This document shows, piece after piece, positions 37,560 to 49,812 of a stretch of 64,000 bases of DNA (within the stretch, counting starts at the first letter, position 1; each line of letters begins with the position of its first letter). The stretch is taken from contig CAVSJF010000004.1 in the NCBI GenBank assembly GCA_963728155.1, positions 1 to 64,000 on the forward strand. Reading direction: 5' to 3'. Under the pieces are notes generated by a model, which was not told where the DNA came from, searched no databases, and was given only the letters and a program-made list of their open reading frames with translations. This stretch comes from JACVRW01 sp963728155. Lineage in GTDB: Bacteria > Actinomycetota > Thermoleophilia > Solirubrobacterales > Thermoleophilaceae. Both the position numbers and the translations under genes were made by a program.

Positions 37560-38146
37560 GCCCGGCGGTCCTCACGCACGACCTCCGGAAGGGCGCGCAT
37601 GAGGTAGTCGACCGCCGAGCCCACGGTGATGGCGGCGGCTACCAGCATCACCCATTCATCGATGAACAGGCCCGCGATCGGATCCCCGGGGCGGAGGATG
37701 GCCAGGGCGATGGCCAGAAACTGGACGCTCGCCTTCCACTTGCCGAGCATCGATGGCGCCATGACCTCGCCCTCGGAGGCGATCACCCCGCGCAGCCCCA
37801 TGATCACCAGCTCGCGCCCGATGATCACCGCGACGATCCAGGTGGAGACGCGCCCGGCCTCGAGCAGCGCGATCAGCACGCCGGACACGAGCAGCTTGTC
37901 GGCCGTGGTGTCGAGGAAAGCGCCGAGCTTGCTGGTCACGTCCCAGCGGCGCGCGAGGCGCCCGTCCACCCAGTCGGTGGCCGCCGCTACGCAAAAGAGC
38001 CCCGCCGCGATCAGCTCGGTTGACTCCCCTTCGCCGTAGAGCACCAGCCACATGACGACCGGGGTGAGAACGATTCGTGCGGCACTGCCCACCGCCACCA
38101 AACGGGCGGAGCGCATCTTGCTGCGGATCACGATCAGGTTGGCCAC
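37556..38146 (-). CDS. pgsA: CDP-diacylglycerol-glycerol-3-phosphate phosphatidyltransferase
   Basis: A CDP-alcohol phosphatidyltransferase with the complete signature DWVDGRLARRWDVTSKLGAF followed by LDTTADK, and about five membrane helices. It transfers phosphatidyl from CDP-diacylglycerol to glycerol-3-phosphate at the inner membrane. The GTG at 38146 gives the expected short N-terminus, but an ATG at 38116 is possible. It overlaps the end of the EI domain gene, so it sits at the end of the glycerol operon, matching its need for glycerol-3-phosphate. Confidence 0.8.
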   Translation of the reverse strand: MANLIVIRSKMRSARLVAVGSAARIVLTPVVMWLVLYGEGESTELIAAGLFCVAAATDWVDGRLARRWDVTSKLGAFLDTTADKLLVSGVLIALLEAGRVSTWIVAVIIGRELVIMGLRGVIASEGEVMAPSMLGKWKASVQFLAIALAILRPGDPIAGLFIDEWVMLVAAAITVGSAVDYLMRALPEVVREDRRA

Positions 38147-40596
38147 GGGCCGCGCGCGGACTCTAGCGCTGCTCTGGCGGCCGCCGCCGCTGCCTCGCTG
38201 TCGCACTCCCGCAGCGCGGCCTTGACGGCCGGGATCCGGCTGGCGGCCATGCTGAGCTCTCGCACGCCGAGCCCGGCCAGCAGCACGGCGGCGTCGGGCT
38301 CGCCGGCCAGCTCTCCGCAGACCCCCACCCAGCGGCCGTGCTCTCGAGCGGCCTCGGTCACCGCGGCGATCAGGCTGAGCACCGGCGCGCGCGACGCGCC
38401 CAGCAGGCCGGCCAGCGCCGCGTTGCCGCGCTCGGCGGCCATGGTGTACTGAGCGAGGTCGTTCGTCCCGACCGAGAAGAAGTCGACGTGCGGCGCGAAG
38501 TGTGCGGCCTGGAGGGCCAGGGCCGGCACCTCGACCATCACCCCCACCTCCATCTCGCCGCCGCTGCCCAGGCGCTCGCGCTCCTCTTCGAGCAGCTCCC
38601 GGGCCACTTGCACCTCGTCGAGGGTGGCGACCATCGGGAACATCAGCTTGAGCGGATGCTCCTCGGCCACGCGCAACACGGCGCGCAGCTGGGTGCGCAG
38701 CAGGTCCGGCTCGGCCAGCGAGAGCCTGATTCCGCGGCGCCCGAGGAAGGGGTTGTCCTCGGGCTCCTGGCGCAGGAAGGGCAGCGGCTTGTCGGCCCCC
38801 GCGTCGAGGGTACGCACCACCACGGGGCGGCCCTCCAGGCTGCGCGCGATCTCGCTGAGCACCTCGACCTGCTCATCCTCGGACGGCGGCTCGGCGCGGT
38901 CGAGGAACAGGAACTCGGTACGCAGGAGCCCGACTCCCTCGGCGCCCAGCTCGACTGCACGGGCCGCCTCGGCGGCGCTGCCCACGTTGGCGAACACCTC
39001 CACCCGGGTCCCGTCCGCCAGGGCACCGGGCTCGCTCGCGCGGGCGCGCAGGTCGCGGGCCTTGGCCTCGTCGGCCTCCTGCTGCGCCCTACGCTCGGCC
39101 AGCTCCTGCTCGCCCGGGTCGACCTCGACCAGGCCCTGCTCCCCGTCGAGTACCAGCGCGGTGCCGTCGGCCAGCTCGAGCAGGGCCTCGCCCAACCCCA
39201 CCACGGCAGGGATGCCGAGCGCGCGGGCGAGGATCGCAGCGTGCGCCGTGGCCCCGCCGCGAGCGGTGGCGATCGCCCACGCGTCGGCCGGATCGAGGCC
39301 CGCCGCCTCGCCCGGCGTGAGCTCGGCGGCCACCACGATGCCCGGCCCCTCCAGAGCCGCTCCCGAGGGCGCGCACCCGAGCTGCGTAAGCACCCGCCCG
39401 GCCACGTCCTGCACGTCGACCGCGCGCTCGCGCATGTTGGCGTCGTCGAGGGCGCGAAACGCGGCGGCCGCCTCGGCCGTGGCCGCCTGCCAGGCCCGGG
39501 CGGCCCCCTCCCCCTCGTCGATGCGCCGCAGCGCCGGCGCGGTGATGGCGGCGTCGTCGAGCAGCAGCGCGTGGGCGCCGAAGATGTCGCCGGCATCGGC
39601 GCCGCCTCGGGTCTCCACCGTGGCGCGCACCTCGTCGAGCTCCTGCCGAGCGGCGGCGCGGGCTGCGTCGAGGCGGGCGCGCTCCTCAGCGGGCGTCCCG
39701 GGAGCGTCGTCGTCGATCACGTGCTCGCGCGCCTGCAGTCGCCGCGCCGGGCCGATGGCGATGCCCGGCGAGGCGGGCACGCCGCGCAGCCGCGCGCCGG
39801 TGCCCGGAGGCGCGTCAGCGTCGGCGGCCGCCGGCGCCTCCGGCTCCGGCTCCGATCCCGGTTCGTCCTCGGCGTCGCCGAAGTTCTCGGTGGCGAGGGC
39901 CCGCAGCGCGTCGAGGGCCTCCTCGGCCTGCGGGCCGCGCGCCAGTACGACGATCTCGTCGCCCCGCGCCACCGCGAGGGTGGCCAGGCCGACGAGGCTT
40001 CCACCGTCGGCCGGACCGCGCTCGCGGGTGGGGTTCGACACCTCGACCCGCGCATCGAGGCCGCCGAGCGCGGCCACGAAACGCGCGGCGGGCCGGGCGT
40101 GCAGGCCCAGGCGGTTGTGGACGGTCAGGCGCAGCTCGCTCGCCGACCCGTCGTCTTCCGCCTCCCGGGGGCCGGCTCCTCGCTCTCGGCTTCATCGGTG
40201 CCCAGCTGCTCGGTCTTCATCCGCAGAGCGCCGCGCGCCTCGCGCGCCACCTCCTCCAGGGAGGCGCCCGCGCCCGCGAGCGCCGCGGCGGCCACCGCTC
40301 CCTCCACGAGCGGGGCCTCGGAGAGCAACATGGGCCCGCCGTCCGGGCTCGGCCATCTCGGTGGCCATCTCCGCGCTCATCAGCGCGCTTCCGAGGTCCA
40401 TCAGCACCAGCACGCCGTCGGGGGAACGCGCCCGCTCGACGGCCTCGCGCACTCGCTCGGCGTCAGTCCCGACCTCCCCGCCGTCCATCCCGCCGGCGGC
40501 CTCGATGGCCACATCGGCGCCGCCCATCTCCCGGGCCAGCTCGACCACCCCGTCAGCGAGCGCCGCGCTGTGAGAAACGATGACGAGGCCAACCAC
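38134..40596 (-). CDS. dhaM: DhaM-HPr-EI fusion: PEP phosphotransfer chain for dihydroxyacetone
   Basis: Three PTS modules lie in one gene of about 820 codons. The N-terminal DhaM/EIIA-Man-type domain reads MVGLVIVSHSAALADGVVEL (active His in VSHS) and VLVLMDLGSALMSAEMATEM. HPr follows with VHNRLGLHARPAARFVAALG (active His in LHARPA). Enzyme I follows with GIAIGPARRLQAREHVIDDD, the TARGGATAHAAILARALGIP active-His loop, and PEP-binding blocks EGVGLLRTEFLFLDR, GRRGIRLSLAEPDLLRTQ and DFFSVGTNDLAQYTMAAERG. Shifts near 40340 and 40170 separate the first two modules in the given sequence. It follows glpC by 7 bp. Confidence 0.85.
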
Positions 40597-40603
40597 GAAG
40601 CGC

Positions 40604-41845
40604 TCAGGCCAGGCCCGACGCCCGGTGGAGCATCTCGACCGGATGCACCGTCCGCACGCCGGTGGCGTGCTGGATCTGCCAGCGGCAGGTCTCGGAGTCG
40701 CACACCGCCTGGTCGGGACCCGCCTCCGCGATCTCCGAGAAAAGCCCCGCCCCCACCTTCATCGCGATGTCGTACTTCTCGCGCTTGAGGCCGTAGGTGC
40801 CGGCCACGCCGCAGCAGGCGGCGCCCGTCTCGATCGTCTGCAGCTCGGGCACCAGCGCGAGCAGGTCGAGCGCGGGCTTGCCGATGCCGTGCCCCTGCTG
40901 CTGGCAGGGCGCGTGGTAGGTGATGGTCTCGGGCACGGGCACGAAGTCCGTCTTCAGCTCGCCGCGCTCGTGCATGGCGAGCAGGTACTCGCAGATGTCG
41001 AAGGTGCGCTCGGACACCACCTGAAGGTCCTCGTCGTCGCTCATGCCGAGGATCTCGAGCGCCTCACGCTTGAGCATCAGGCTGCAGCTGGTCGAGGTCC
41101 CGACGATGTCGACGCCCTCGCGGGCGTAGGGGGCAAGGCGGGCCGCGAGGCGGTGCGCGTAGCCGCGGGCGTCGTCGAAGAGCCCGTTGGACTGCAGCGG
41201 CAGCCCGCAGCAGTCCTGCTTGGGCACCTCGACCGCAATGCCGTTGTGCTCGAGCAGGGCGACGGTCATCTCGCCGAGTCGGGGCTCGTAGTAGTTGGTG
41301 CCACAGCCATGGAAGAAGGCCACGCGGCGCGCGGCGTCCGGCGGAGCCTTGTGGCGGCGTGCCCAGCGCTGGAACGTCGACCCGGCGAAGCTCGGCATGG
41401 GCGCCCGCGCGTGGATCCCGATGGTCTTCTCGATCGCCGTGCGCACCAGGCGGTTGCCGAGGCTCCAGTTGGCGAGCGGGGCCACCGGCGTGCCCAGCCG
41501 CCCGGCGAGGGTGGGGCGGGCGAGCACCCGGTCGCGCAGCTTGACGCCCTGGGTGGCCTTGAGCTTCGCCCGGGCCTGCGAGTTGATCTCCGCGATGTGC
41601 ACGCCCTGGGGACACACCTGGGTGCAGATCCCGCAGCCCGAGCAGTAGTCCACCGAAGCGTCGGGCGACGGCTCGTCGTGGATGCGAAAGCGCTCCGCCT
41701 GCGGTCCGGCGTACTTGGGGCCTGGGAACAGCGGGGTGACGTTGGAGACCGGGCAGTAGGTCTCGCAGATCGTGCACTTCACGCAGTGGTCGAGCGAGTC
41801 GCGCATGAGATCGCCGAGCACGTCGCCGGCGTCGTGGACGGCCAT
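40604..41845 (-). CDS. glpC: Anaerobic-type glycerol-3-phosphate dehydrogenase subunit C
   Basis: An intact 413-residue iron-sulfur protein. Cys21-24-27-31 and Cys68-71-74-78 form two 4Fe-4S sites. Two CCG domains follow (KQDCCGLPLQSNGLFDDARG with FFHGCGTNYYEP, and GAACCGVAGTYGLKREKYDI with TYHAPCQQQGHG). It would anchor GlpAB to the membrane and pass electrons to quinone. The start overlaps the glpB stop by one base. Confidence 0.9.
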   Translation of the reverse strand: MAVHDAGDVLGDLMRDSLDHCVKCTICETYCPVSNVTPLFPGPKYAGPQAERFRIHDEPSPDASVDYCSGCGICTQVCPQGVHIAEINSQARAKLKATQGVKLRDRVLARPTLAGRLGTPVAPLANWSLGNRLVRTAIEKTIGIHARAPMPSFAGSTFQRWARRHKAPPDAARRVAFFHGCGTNYYEPRLGEMTVALLEHNGIAVEVPKQDCCGLPLQSNGLFDDARGYAHRLAARLAPYAREGVDIVGTSTSCSLMLKREALEILGMSDDEDLQVVSERTFDICEYLLAMHERGELKTDFVPVPETITYHAPCQQQGHGIGKPALDLLALVPELQTIETGAACCGVAGTYGLKREKYDIAMKVGAGLFSEIAEAGPDQAVCDSETCRWQIQHATGVRTVHPVEMLHRASGLA

Positions 41846-43143
41846 CAGCCGCTCACCGCTCCGGCCGCGGAACCGGCGGCGCCCGAGCCGGCGAGCACCA
41901 GCTCAGCCGCGCGGTAGCCGGTGGAGAGGCTCAGCCCGTCGCCGCTCTTCTCGCGCCAGGGCTCGGCCCCGGCCAGCGTGGCTCCCGCGACGAGGACGTT
42001 CTCGTACAGCCGCTCGCCGGTGCCGTCGACCGGCCGCAGCTCCCGGTCCACCGCCACGCCGGCGCGGGCCATCGGATGGTCGTCGAAGTAGCCGGCGCGG
42101 AAGCGCTCGCCCCCGGGCTCGGGCATGGCGCTCACGGGAAGGCCCAGCGCGGTCTCGCGCGCCACCCAACGCGAGTCGAGCTCGAGGCCCCCGGAGGCAA
42201 ACCCGCCCGTGGCCAGCACGACCCAGTCTGCCCCGCGGCGCTCCTCGCGCAGCCCGACCTGGGTGCGCAGCGCGCTCACGCTCCCGGCCTCGTGCTCGGC
42301 CCCGGTCACCACCGTGTTGAGGATCACGCGTCCCCCGGCCCGGCGCAGCGCCTCGCGCAGGCTCCCATGCACCCTCATGCCCGGCACCGAGGGGGGCAGC
42401 GTCGGGATCTCGAACACCGGGCGCCCGAGCGTGTGCTCGAGCTCGCTCCACACGGCGTGAGGGCCGGCGATGCCGAGCACGGCGGGGAAGGCCACGCGCT
42501 CGTCGGCGGCGAGCCGGGCGACCACCTGCCCCGCCACCTCGGCGCGGAAGGCGGGGTCGTCGAACGCGCGCGCGAAGCCGAGCGAGTTGACGTCGGCGCG
42601 CCCCTCGGGCACGAGGTCCAGCTCGACGCCTCTCGCGCGCGCGCCCGCGCGGGAGAGCGTGTCGGCGGCCAGCGCCGGATGGAAGTCCTTGAGCGCCCGG
42701 AAGCCCACGATGCAGATGGCCTCGTCGCTGCTCAGGTCGCCGCCGGCCATCGTCTCCGGCACCACCGCGGAGGGCCGCGGCACGCCCACCGCCGTCGGCA
42801 GCAGCAGGTTCTTCTCCACGCTGCCGGTGTAGGCGTAGGGAGCGAGCGGACCGGCCGCGATGCGGGCCTTGAACCAGTCCACCGCGGCGGCCACGCCCTC
42901 GGCGCCGACGGCGGCGTACGGGTGATCGGGGCGAGCGTCGACCAGGTCGCCGATGGCCTCCCCGGGACGCGCGATCCGCTCTCCGTCGCGGTACCCCAGG
43001 ACGTCGATCGTTCCGGCGCCCAGGTGCGTGGCTCCGACGCCCTTGGCCAGCACGAGCACCCGTGCCCCGTCCTCGGCCAGGCGCACGGCGGCGGTGAGGC
43101 CCGCCAGCCCGGTTCCGACGACGATCACGTCGTGATGGCTCAC
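41845..43143 (-). CDS. glpB: Anaerobic-type glycerol-3-phosphate dehydrogenase subunit B
   Basis: A 432-residue FAD/FMN protein starting (GTG) MSHHDVIVVGTGLAGLTAAV with the GTGLAG dinucleotide loop. It has TYLGAGTIDVLGY-like HLGAGTIDVLGYRDGERIA and the C-terminal NVLVAGATLAGAEPWREKSG, GLSLSTGYRAAELVL. It is intact and of normal GlpB length. The GTG overlaps the glpA stop as GTGA, giving the fixed order glpA-glpB-glpC seen in enteric bacteria. Confidence 0.88.
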   Translation of the reverse strand: MSHHDVIVVGTGLAGLTAAVRLAEDGARVLVLAKGVGATHLGAGTIDVLGYRDGERIARPGEAIGDLVDARPDHPYAAVGAEGVAAAVDWFKARIAAGPLAPYAYTGSVEKNLLLPTAVGVPRPSAVVPETMAGGDLSSDEAICIVGFRALKDFHPALAADTLSRAGARARGVELDLVPEGRADVNSLGFARAFDDPAFRAEVAGQVVARLAADERVAFPAVLGIAGPHAVWSELEHTLGRPVFEIPTLPPSVPGMRVHGSLREALRRAGGRVILNTVVTGAEHEAGSVSALRTQVGLREERRGADWVVLATGGFASGGLELDSRWVARETALGLPVSAMPEPGGERFRAGYFDDHPMARAGVAVDRELRPVDGTGERLYENVLVAGATLAGAEPWREKSGDGLSLSTGYRAAELVLAGSGAAGSAAGAVSG

Positions 43144-44723
43144 GCCGTCACCTCTCCGTTCAGGAGGTGCTCCACGTCGAGCAGCCCCTGGAAGATCCAG
43201 TCGTCGAGGCGCGCCTGGCGCAGCTGGTCGCCGTAGAGGATCGGCCACACGCCCTTCCAGCGCTCCTGCAGGAACCCGCGCAGCGACTCCGCGGCCTCGG
43301 CGCCGTCGAGGCGCCCCACGCCGTGCAGGATCCCGGTGGCCCGGTAGATGCAGAAGCCGCCCTGGCAAGGCCCCATCCCCAGGCGCATGGTGCGGCGGAT
43401 GTCGTCGAGGTTCGCGGTGCCCCGGCGGCGCATGGCCTGCTCGAGGCGGCTGCGCCCGATCAGCTCGCACTCGCAGATGAGCTGCTCGTCCTGCAGCGAC
43501 GCCTCGCGCCGGCGCAGCCGGGAGCCGAAGGTGATAGCCCTGCCCGTCCTCGTTGTCCGGCGGGCGCTCCTCGTGGGTGCGGCACGGGCGATGCGTCTGG
43601 AGCTGGGCGCACATCGCGTCGACGATGTCCTGGGCCATCAGGCGCAGAGTGGTGAGCTTGCCGCCGGACATCGTGAGCAGGCCGTCGACTCCGTCGCGCT
43701 CGCGGTGATCCACGACGGCGTGTGTGCGGCTGACGTCGCGCGTGTCGGCGACCGCCCCGGCCTTCTCGTCCTGGAACAGCGGCCGCACGCCGGCCCACAC
43801 GCGCAGCGCTCGGGCCTCGCGGAAGCCGGGCACCAGGCGCTCGCCGTCGTCGAGCATCTGATCGACCTCGTCCTGGGTGACCGGGATCTCGTCGGGGTCG
43901 GCGGAACGGCTGTCGGTGGTGCCGATCACGCTGACCGTCCGGATCGGCACCAGGATGTCGCCGTCGGCGGGCAGCGTGCAGCGGTTGATCACCGTGTTCA
44001 CCAGCCGGTGGTTCATGGCGATCATGATTCCCTTGCCGGGCACCACCCCCACGCCCTCGATCCCCGCCATCTCGGCGATCTGGGCCGCCCACGCTCCCGA
44101 GGCGTTGATGGTGAAGCCCGCCTCTATGTCGAGCTCCTCGCCCGTGTGCTCGTTGCGAACGCGCGCGCCGGTGACCGCGCCGTTGTCGCGGTGCAGGTCG
44201 AGCACGCGGTGGTAGGGCAGGATGCGCGCCCCGTGGGCCGACGCGCCGCGGGCGAACGACCAGACGGTCTTCCAGGCGTCGATCGAGGCGTCGGGCACGG
44301 CGAACGCGCGCTTGAGCCCGGGTTCAGGCGCGGCTCGCGGCGCAGCGCCTCGGCCACGTCGAGCTCCTCGACCGGCAGGCTGCTCGCGCGGCAGCCGGCG
44401 AGAAACTCGTCGCCGTAGGCGGGGTCGTCGTCGGGGGTGACCACGAAGAGCCCGCCGGTGTCCTCGATGCAGTCGGGGATCACGCGGCGCAGGATCGCGT
44501 TCTCGACCACGCACTCCTCGGCCGCGACCGGGTCCTTGACCACGTAGCGGCCGCCGGAATGCAGCAGCCCGTGGAAGCGCCCGCTCGTGCCCTCGGCCAG
44601 GTCGGCCCGGTCGACGAGCACCACGTCGAAGCCCCGCAGGGCCGCGTCCCAGGCCACACCGGCGCCGGTGGCGCCGCCGCCGATCACCAGCAGCTCGGCC
44701 TGAAGGCTAGGCACGAGGCGCAT
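43140..44723 (-). CDS. glpA: Anaerobic-type glycerol-3-phosphate dehydrogenase subunit A
   Basis: The N-terminus ELLVIGGGATGAGVAWDAAL is the FAD loop, followed by VDRADLAEGTSGRFHGLLHS, typical of GlpA/GlpD. After a shift near 44325 the chain reads RAFAVPDASIDAWKTVWSFA and VPGKGIMIAMNHRLVNTVIN. A second shift near 43530 leads to the C-terminal BFD-like iron-sulfur domain (QLICECELIGRSRLEQAMRR, RLGMGPCQGGFCIY). This BFD domain marks the GlpA type, not GlpD. It oxidises glycerol-3-phosphate to DHAP. It is divergent from the aldo/keto reductase by 37 bp. Confidence 0.85.
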
Positions 44724-44760
44724 CCTATTCGAGCGCGGGGCCAGGACTCAGGCTGTGCCC

Positions 44761-45643
44761 ATGTCTGGCGCGCAAATCGGCCTCGGCCTGGCCGCCCTCG
44801 GGCGGCCGGCGTACATCAACATCGGCCACGGCGAGGACGTGGCCGACACGAGCGTCGAGGCGCATGGAGCACTCCGCCCATGACGGTGCTCGACGCCGCC
44901 TACGACCGCGGCGTGCGGTGGTTCGACGCCGCGCGCTCGTACGGGCGCGCCGAGGCGTTCCTGGCCTCGTGGCTCGAGCGCCGGGAGATCCAGCCGGGTG
45001 ACGTGACCGTCAGCTCGAAGTGGGGCTATCGCTACACCGGCGGTTGGCGCGCCGACGCCACCGAGCACGAGGTCAAGGACCTCTCCGCCGAGCACCTGCG
45101 CGACGCAGTGGCCCGAGACGCGCGAGCTGCTCGGCGACTGGCTGTCGCTCTACCAGATCCACTCGGCCACGCTCGACAGCGGCGTGCTCGACGACCCCGC
45201 CGTCCGCCGCAGAGCTCGACGAGCTCCGCGGGCGCGGGATCCGCATCGGCCTCACCGTCACCGGCGCCGACCAAGCGGCGACCATCGAACGCGCCCTGGC
45301 CACGGGCGGCTTCGACGCCGTGCAGGCCACCTGGAACCTCCATGAGCGCTCAGCCGAGCGCTCGCTCGGCCGAGGCTCACGACGCCGGCCTGCAGGTGCT
45401 GCGTGAAGGAGGCGCTCGCCAACGGGCGGCTCGCCGGCGACGACGGTCATAGCGCTGGCCGCCGCCCTCGCGCAGCCATGGGCAGACGTCGTGCTGAGCG
45501 GAGCGGCGACCGTCGCGCAACTCGAGAGCAACCTGGCCGCGCTCGAGATCGCCTGGGACGACGATCTCGAGCGGCGGGTGGCGGACATGGTCGAGGAGCC
45601 GGCGCGGTACTGGGCGACGCGCGCCGAGCTCCCCTGGACCTAG
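44761..45643 (+). CDS. Aldo/keto reductase, frameshifted, opposite to the glp genes
   Basis: It starts MSGAQIGLGLAALGRPAYIN and continues across shifts with VLDAAYDRGVRWFDAARSYG (active-site Tyr), DVTVSSKWGYRY (Lys), WLSLYQIHSATLDSGVLDDP and VKEALANGRLAG. The tail is AALEIAWDDDLERRVADMVE. Four or more shifts occur. It would reduce or oxidise carbonyls with NADP(H), and a glyceraldehyde or DHA-related substrate is suggested only by context. It is the only plus-strand gene inside the glycerol cluster. Confidence 0.7.
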
Positions 45644-45651
45644 CCCTCGGT

Positions 45652-47180
<1,529 letters not shown>

Positions 47181-47188
<8 letters not shown>

Positions 47189-47940
47189 CAATTACCTCTC
47201 TCTGTCTTCCGATGATCGGCCGGTCCGATAGGGGAAGAGGGTCGAACGCCAGCGCCCCGAGGACGCCGCCGATGATGGGCGCCACGACGGGGATCCAGGC
47301 GTAGCTCCAGTCCGAGTCGCCCTTGCCCGCGATCGGCAGGATCGCGTGCATGATGCGAGGGCCGAGGTCGCGCGCGGGATTGATCGCGTAGCCGGTCGGT
47401 CCGCCGAGCGAGAGCCCGATCGCGAACACGAGCAGGCCGACCAGCAGGCCGCCGAGGCCCGTCGCCGCCGTCGCCGCGTTGGCGAAGAACGCGAGGATCC
47501 CGAAGACGAGCACGAAGGTCCCGATGACCTCGCGTGATGACGTTGGCCACGGTGTTGCGGATCGCCGGCGCCGTGCTGAAGCAGGCGAGCTTGAGCCCGG
47601 GATCCTCGGTCGCGCCCCAGTGGGGCAGGTACGCCAGCCACACGAGCGTGGCGCCGATGAACGCGCCGACGAACTCGCCGCCGAGGTACTTCGGTACGTC
47701 GCCCCAGTCGGTGTTGCCGATGGTCGCGAACCCGAGCGTGACCGCCGGGTTGAGATGGGCGCCGCTGAACTGCCCGACCGCGAACACGCCCACCATGACG
47801 CCCATGCCCCAGCCGAACGTGATGACGATCCAGCCCGCGTTCTGGGCCTTGGACACGTTGAGCAGGACACCGGCCACGACCCCGTTGCCCAACAGGATCA
47901 GGATCGCCGTCCCGATCACCTCAGCTCCGAAGATGCTCAA
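47181..47940 (-). CDS. glpF: Glycerol uptake facilitator (aquaglyceroporin)
   Basis: Both pore half-helix motifs are visible: QFSGAHLNPAVTLGF, and TGYAINPARDLGPRIMHAIL, where Asp after NPAR marks glycerol facilitators as opposed to water channels. Six membrane helices are readable after correcting one shift near 47535. The TTG start at 47940 is chosen because GGAGAGGAG lies about 9 bp upstream and LSIFGAEVIGTAILI begins the first helix. It overlaps the glpK start by 8 bp. Confidence 0.85.
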
Positions 47941-48002
47941 GAGCTTCTTCTCCTCTCCGTCGAGTTGCCCGACCCGGCGGGCGAGCAGCACTATTCCGGC
48001 AA

Positions 48003-48651
48003 TCACGGCGTCGCGTCGCCGCCGAACGTCGTGGCGGCGACCGCGCAGCAGCATGCTGCGACGACGTCGCGCCCGGGTCCTGGTGGCCCACGCTGCGCGG
48101 GCCCAGGTAGCTCGCCCGGCCCTTGCGCGCCTCGAGCGGGACGGTCGCCCGCATGCCCTCCGCGGCGGCCTCGGCCGAGCGCGCAGCGCGTCGCTCAGGT
48201 CCGCCCCGTCATCCGCCGCGGCGCGCAGCGCGTCGACCGCCGGGCAGCAGCGCGTCGACCATCGTCTTGTCGCCCGGCTCGGCCTTGCCGCGCGCCTGCA
48301 CGCCCTTGACGCCGGCCTCCAGCGCGTCGGTCCAGCCGGCGAGGTCGAGCTCGTCCCGGCCGGCCGACGCCGTGCCCATCTGCAGGAACAGCGTCCCGTA
48401 GAGCGGGCCGGCCGCGCCGCCGACGCTTCGAGACCAGCGTCATGCCGACGACCTTGAGCAGCGCGCCGATGTCCTCGCCGTCGCTCGCCGTCGAGCTTCT
48501 CGACCGCCTTGCGCATGCCGCGATCCATGTTGGTGCCGTGGTCGCCGTCCCCGATGGCCGTGTCGAGCTTGACCAGCTCGGCCCGGCGCTCGGCTATCTC
48601 GGCCGCGTAGGCCCGGATCCAGTCGCGGACCTCTGTCGACGTGATGCTCAA
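48003..48651 (-). CDS. dhaL: Dihydroxyacetone kinase subunit DhaL, frameshifted
   Basis: The TTG start opens SITSTEVRDWIRAYAAEIAE, then LVKLDTAIGDGDHGTNMDRG with the nucleotide/Mg-binding DGDHG. After shifts it continues VGMTLVS, then GKAEPGDKTMVDALLPAVDA and the C-terminal ARKGRASYLGPRSVGHQDPG. These are all DhaL-specific blocks. DhaL carries ADP as a cofactor that is rephosphorylated by DhaM. About four shifts occur. It lies 11 bp after the dhaK stop. Confidence 0.82.
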
Positions 48652-48662
48652 CGCGGCCGTCC

Positions 48663-49663
<1,001 letters not shown>

Positions 49664-49812
49664 TGCGTCCTCCTCCACTCGACGGCCGTTCTGCCGGGTG
49701 GCGGACCGTATACGGGCCGCCGGCGCTGGCAACGCGCCGCGCGGCAGACCGCGGCGTCAGGCCGCGCCGGAGGGAGCGACCGCGTGCCGGCGGGGCGGGG
49801 CTCGGGTCGAGT
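49664..49812. other. Promoter region of the dha/glp cluster
   Basis: This 149-bp gap upstream of dhaK is the only sizeable non-coding stretch before the minus-strand dha/glp genes. It contains the palindrome annotated separately. No clear -35/-10 pair could be picked out with confidence. Confidence 0.35.
49700..49721. promoter_or_regulatory. 22-bp near-perfect palindrome upstream of dhaK, candidate operator
   Basis: The 22 bases contain the perfect core CCGTATACGG (49706-49715) flanked by GGCGG and GCCGCC arms. Ten of the eleven base pairs are symmetric. It ends 36 bp before the dhaK start, where a repressor site would overlap the promoter or leader. No candidate regulator gene is adjacent, so the binding protein is unknown. 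The call rests on symmetry and position only. Confidence 0.5.

Noticed and set aside
38338..40788. An 816-codon open frame on the plus strand opposite the DhaM-HPr-EI gene
   Set aside because: It is a high-GC shadow of the true gene: codon position 3 of the EI gene is GC-rich, which removes stops on the opposite strand. It has no recognisable domain.
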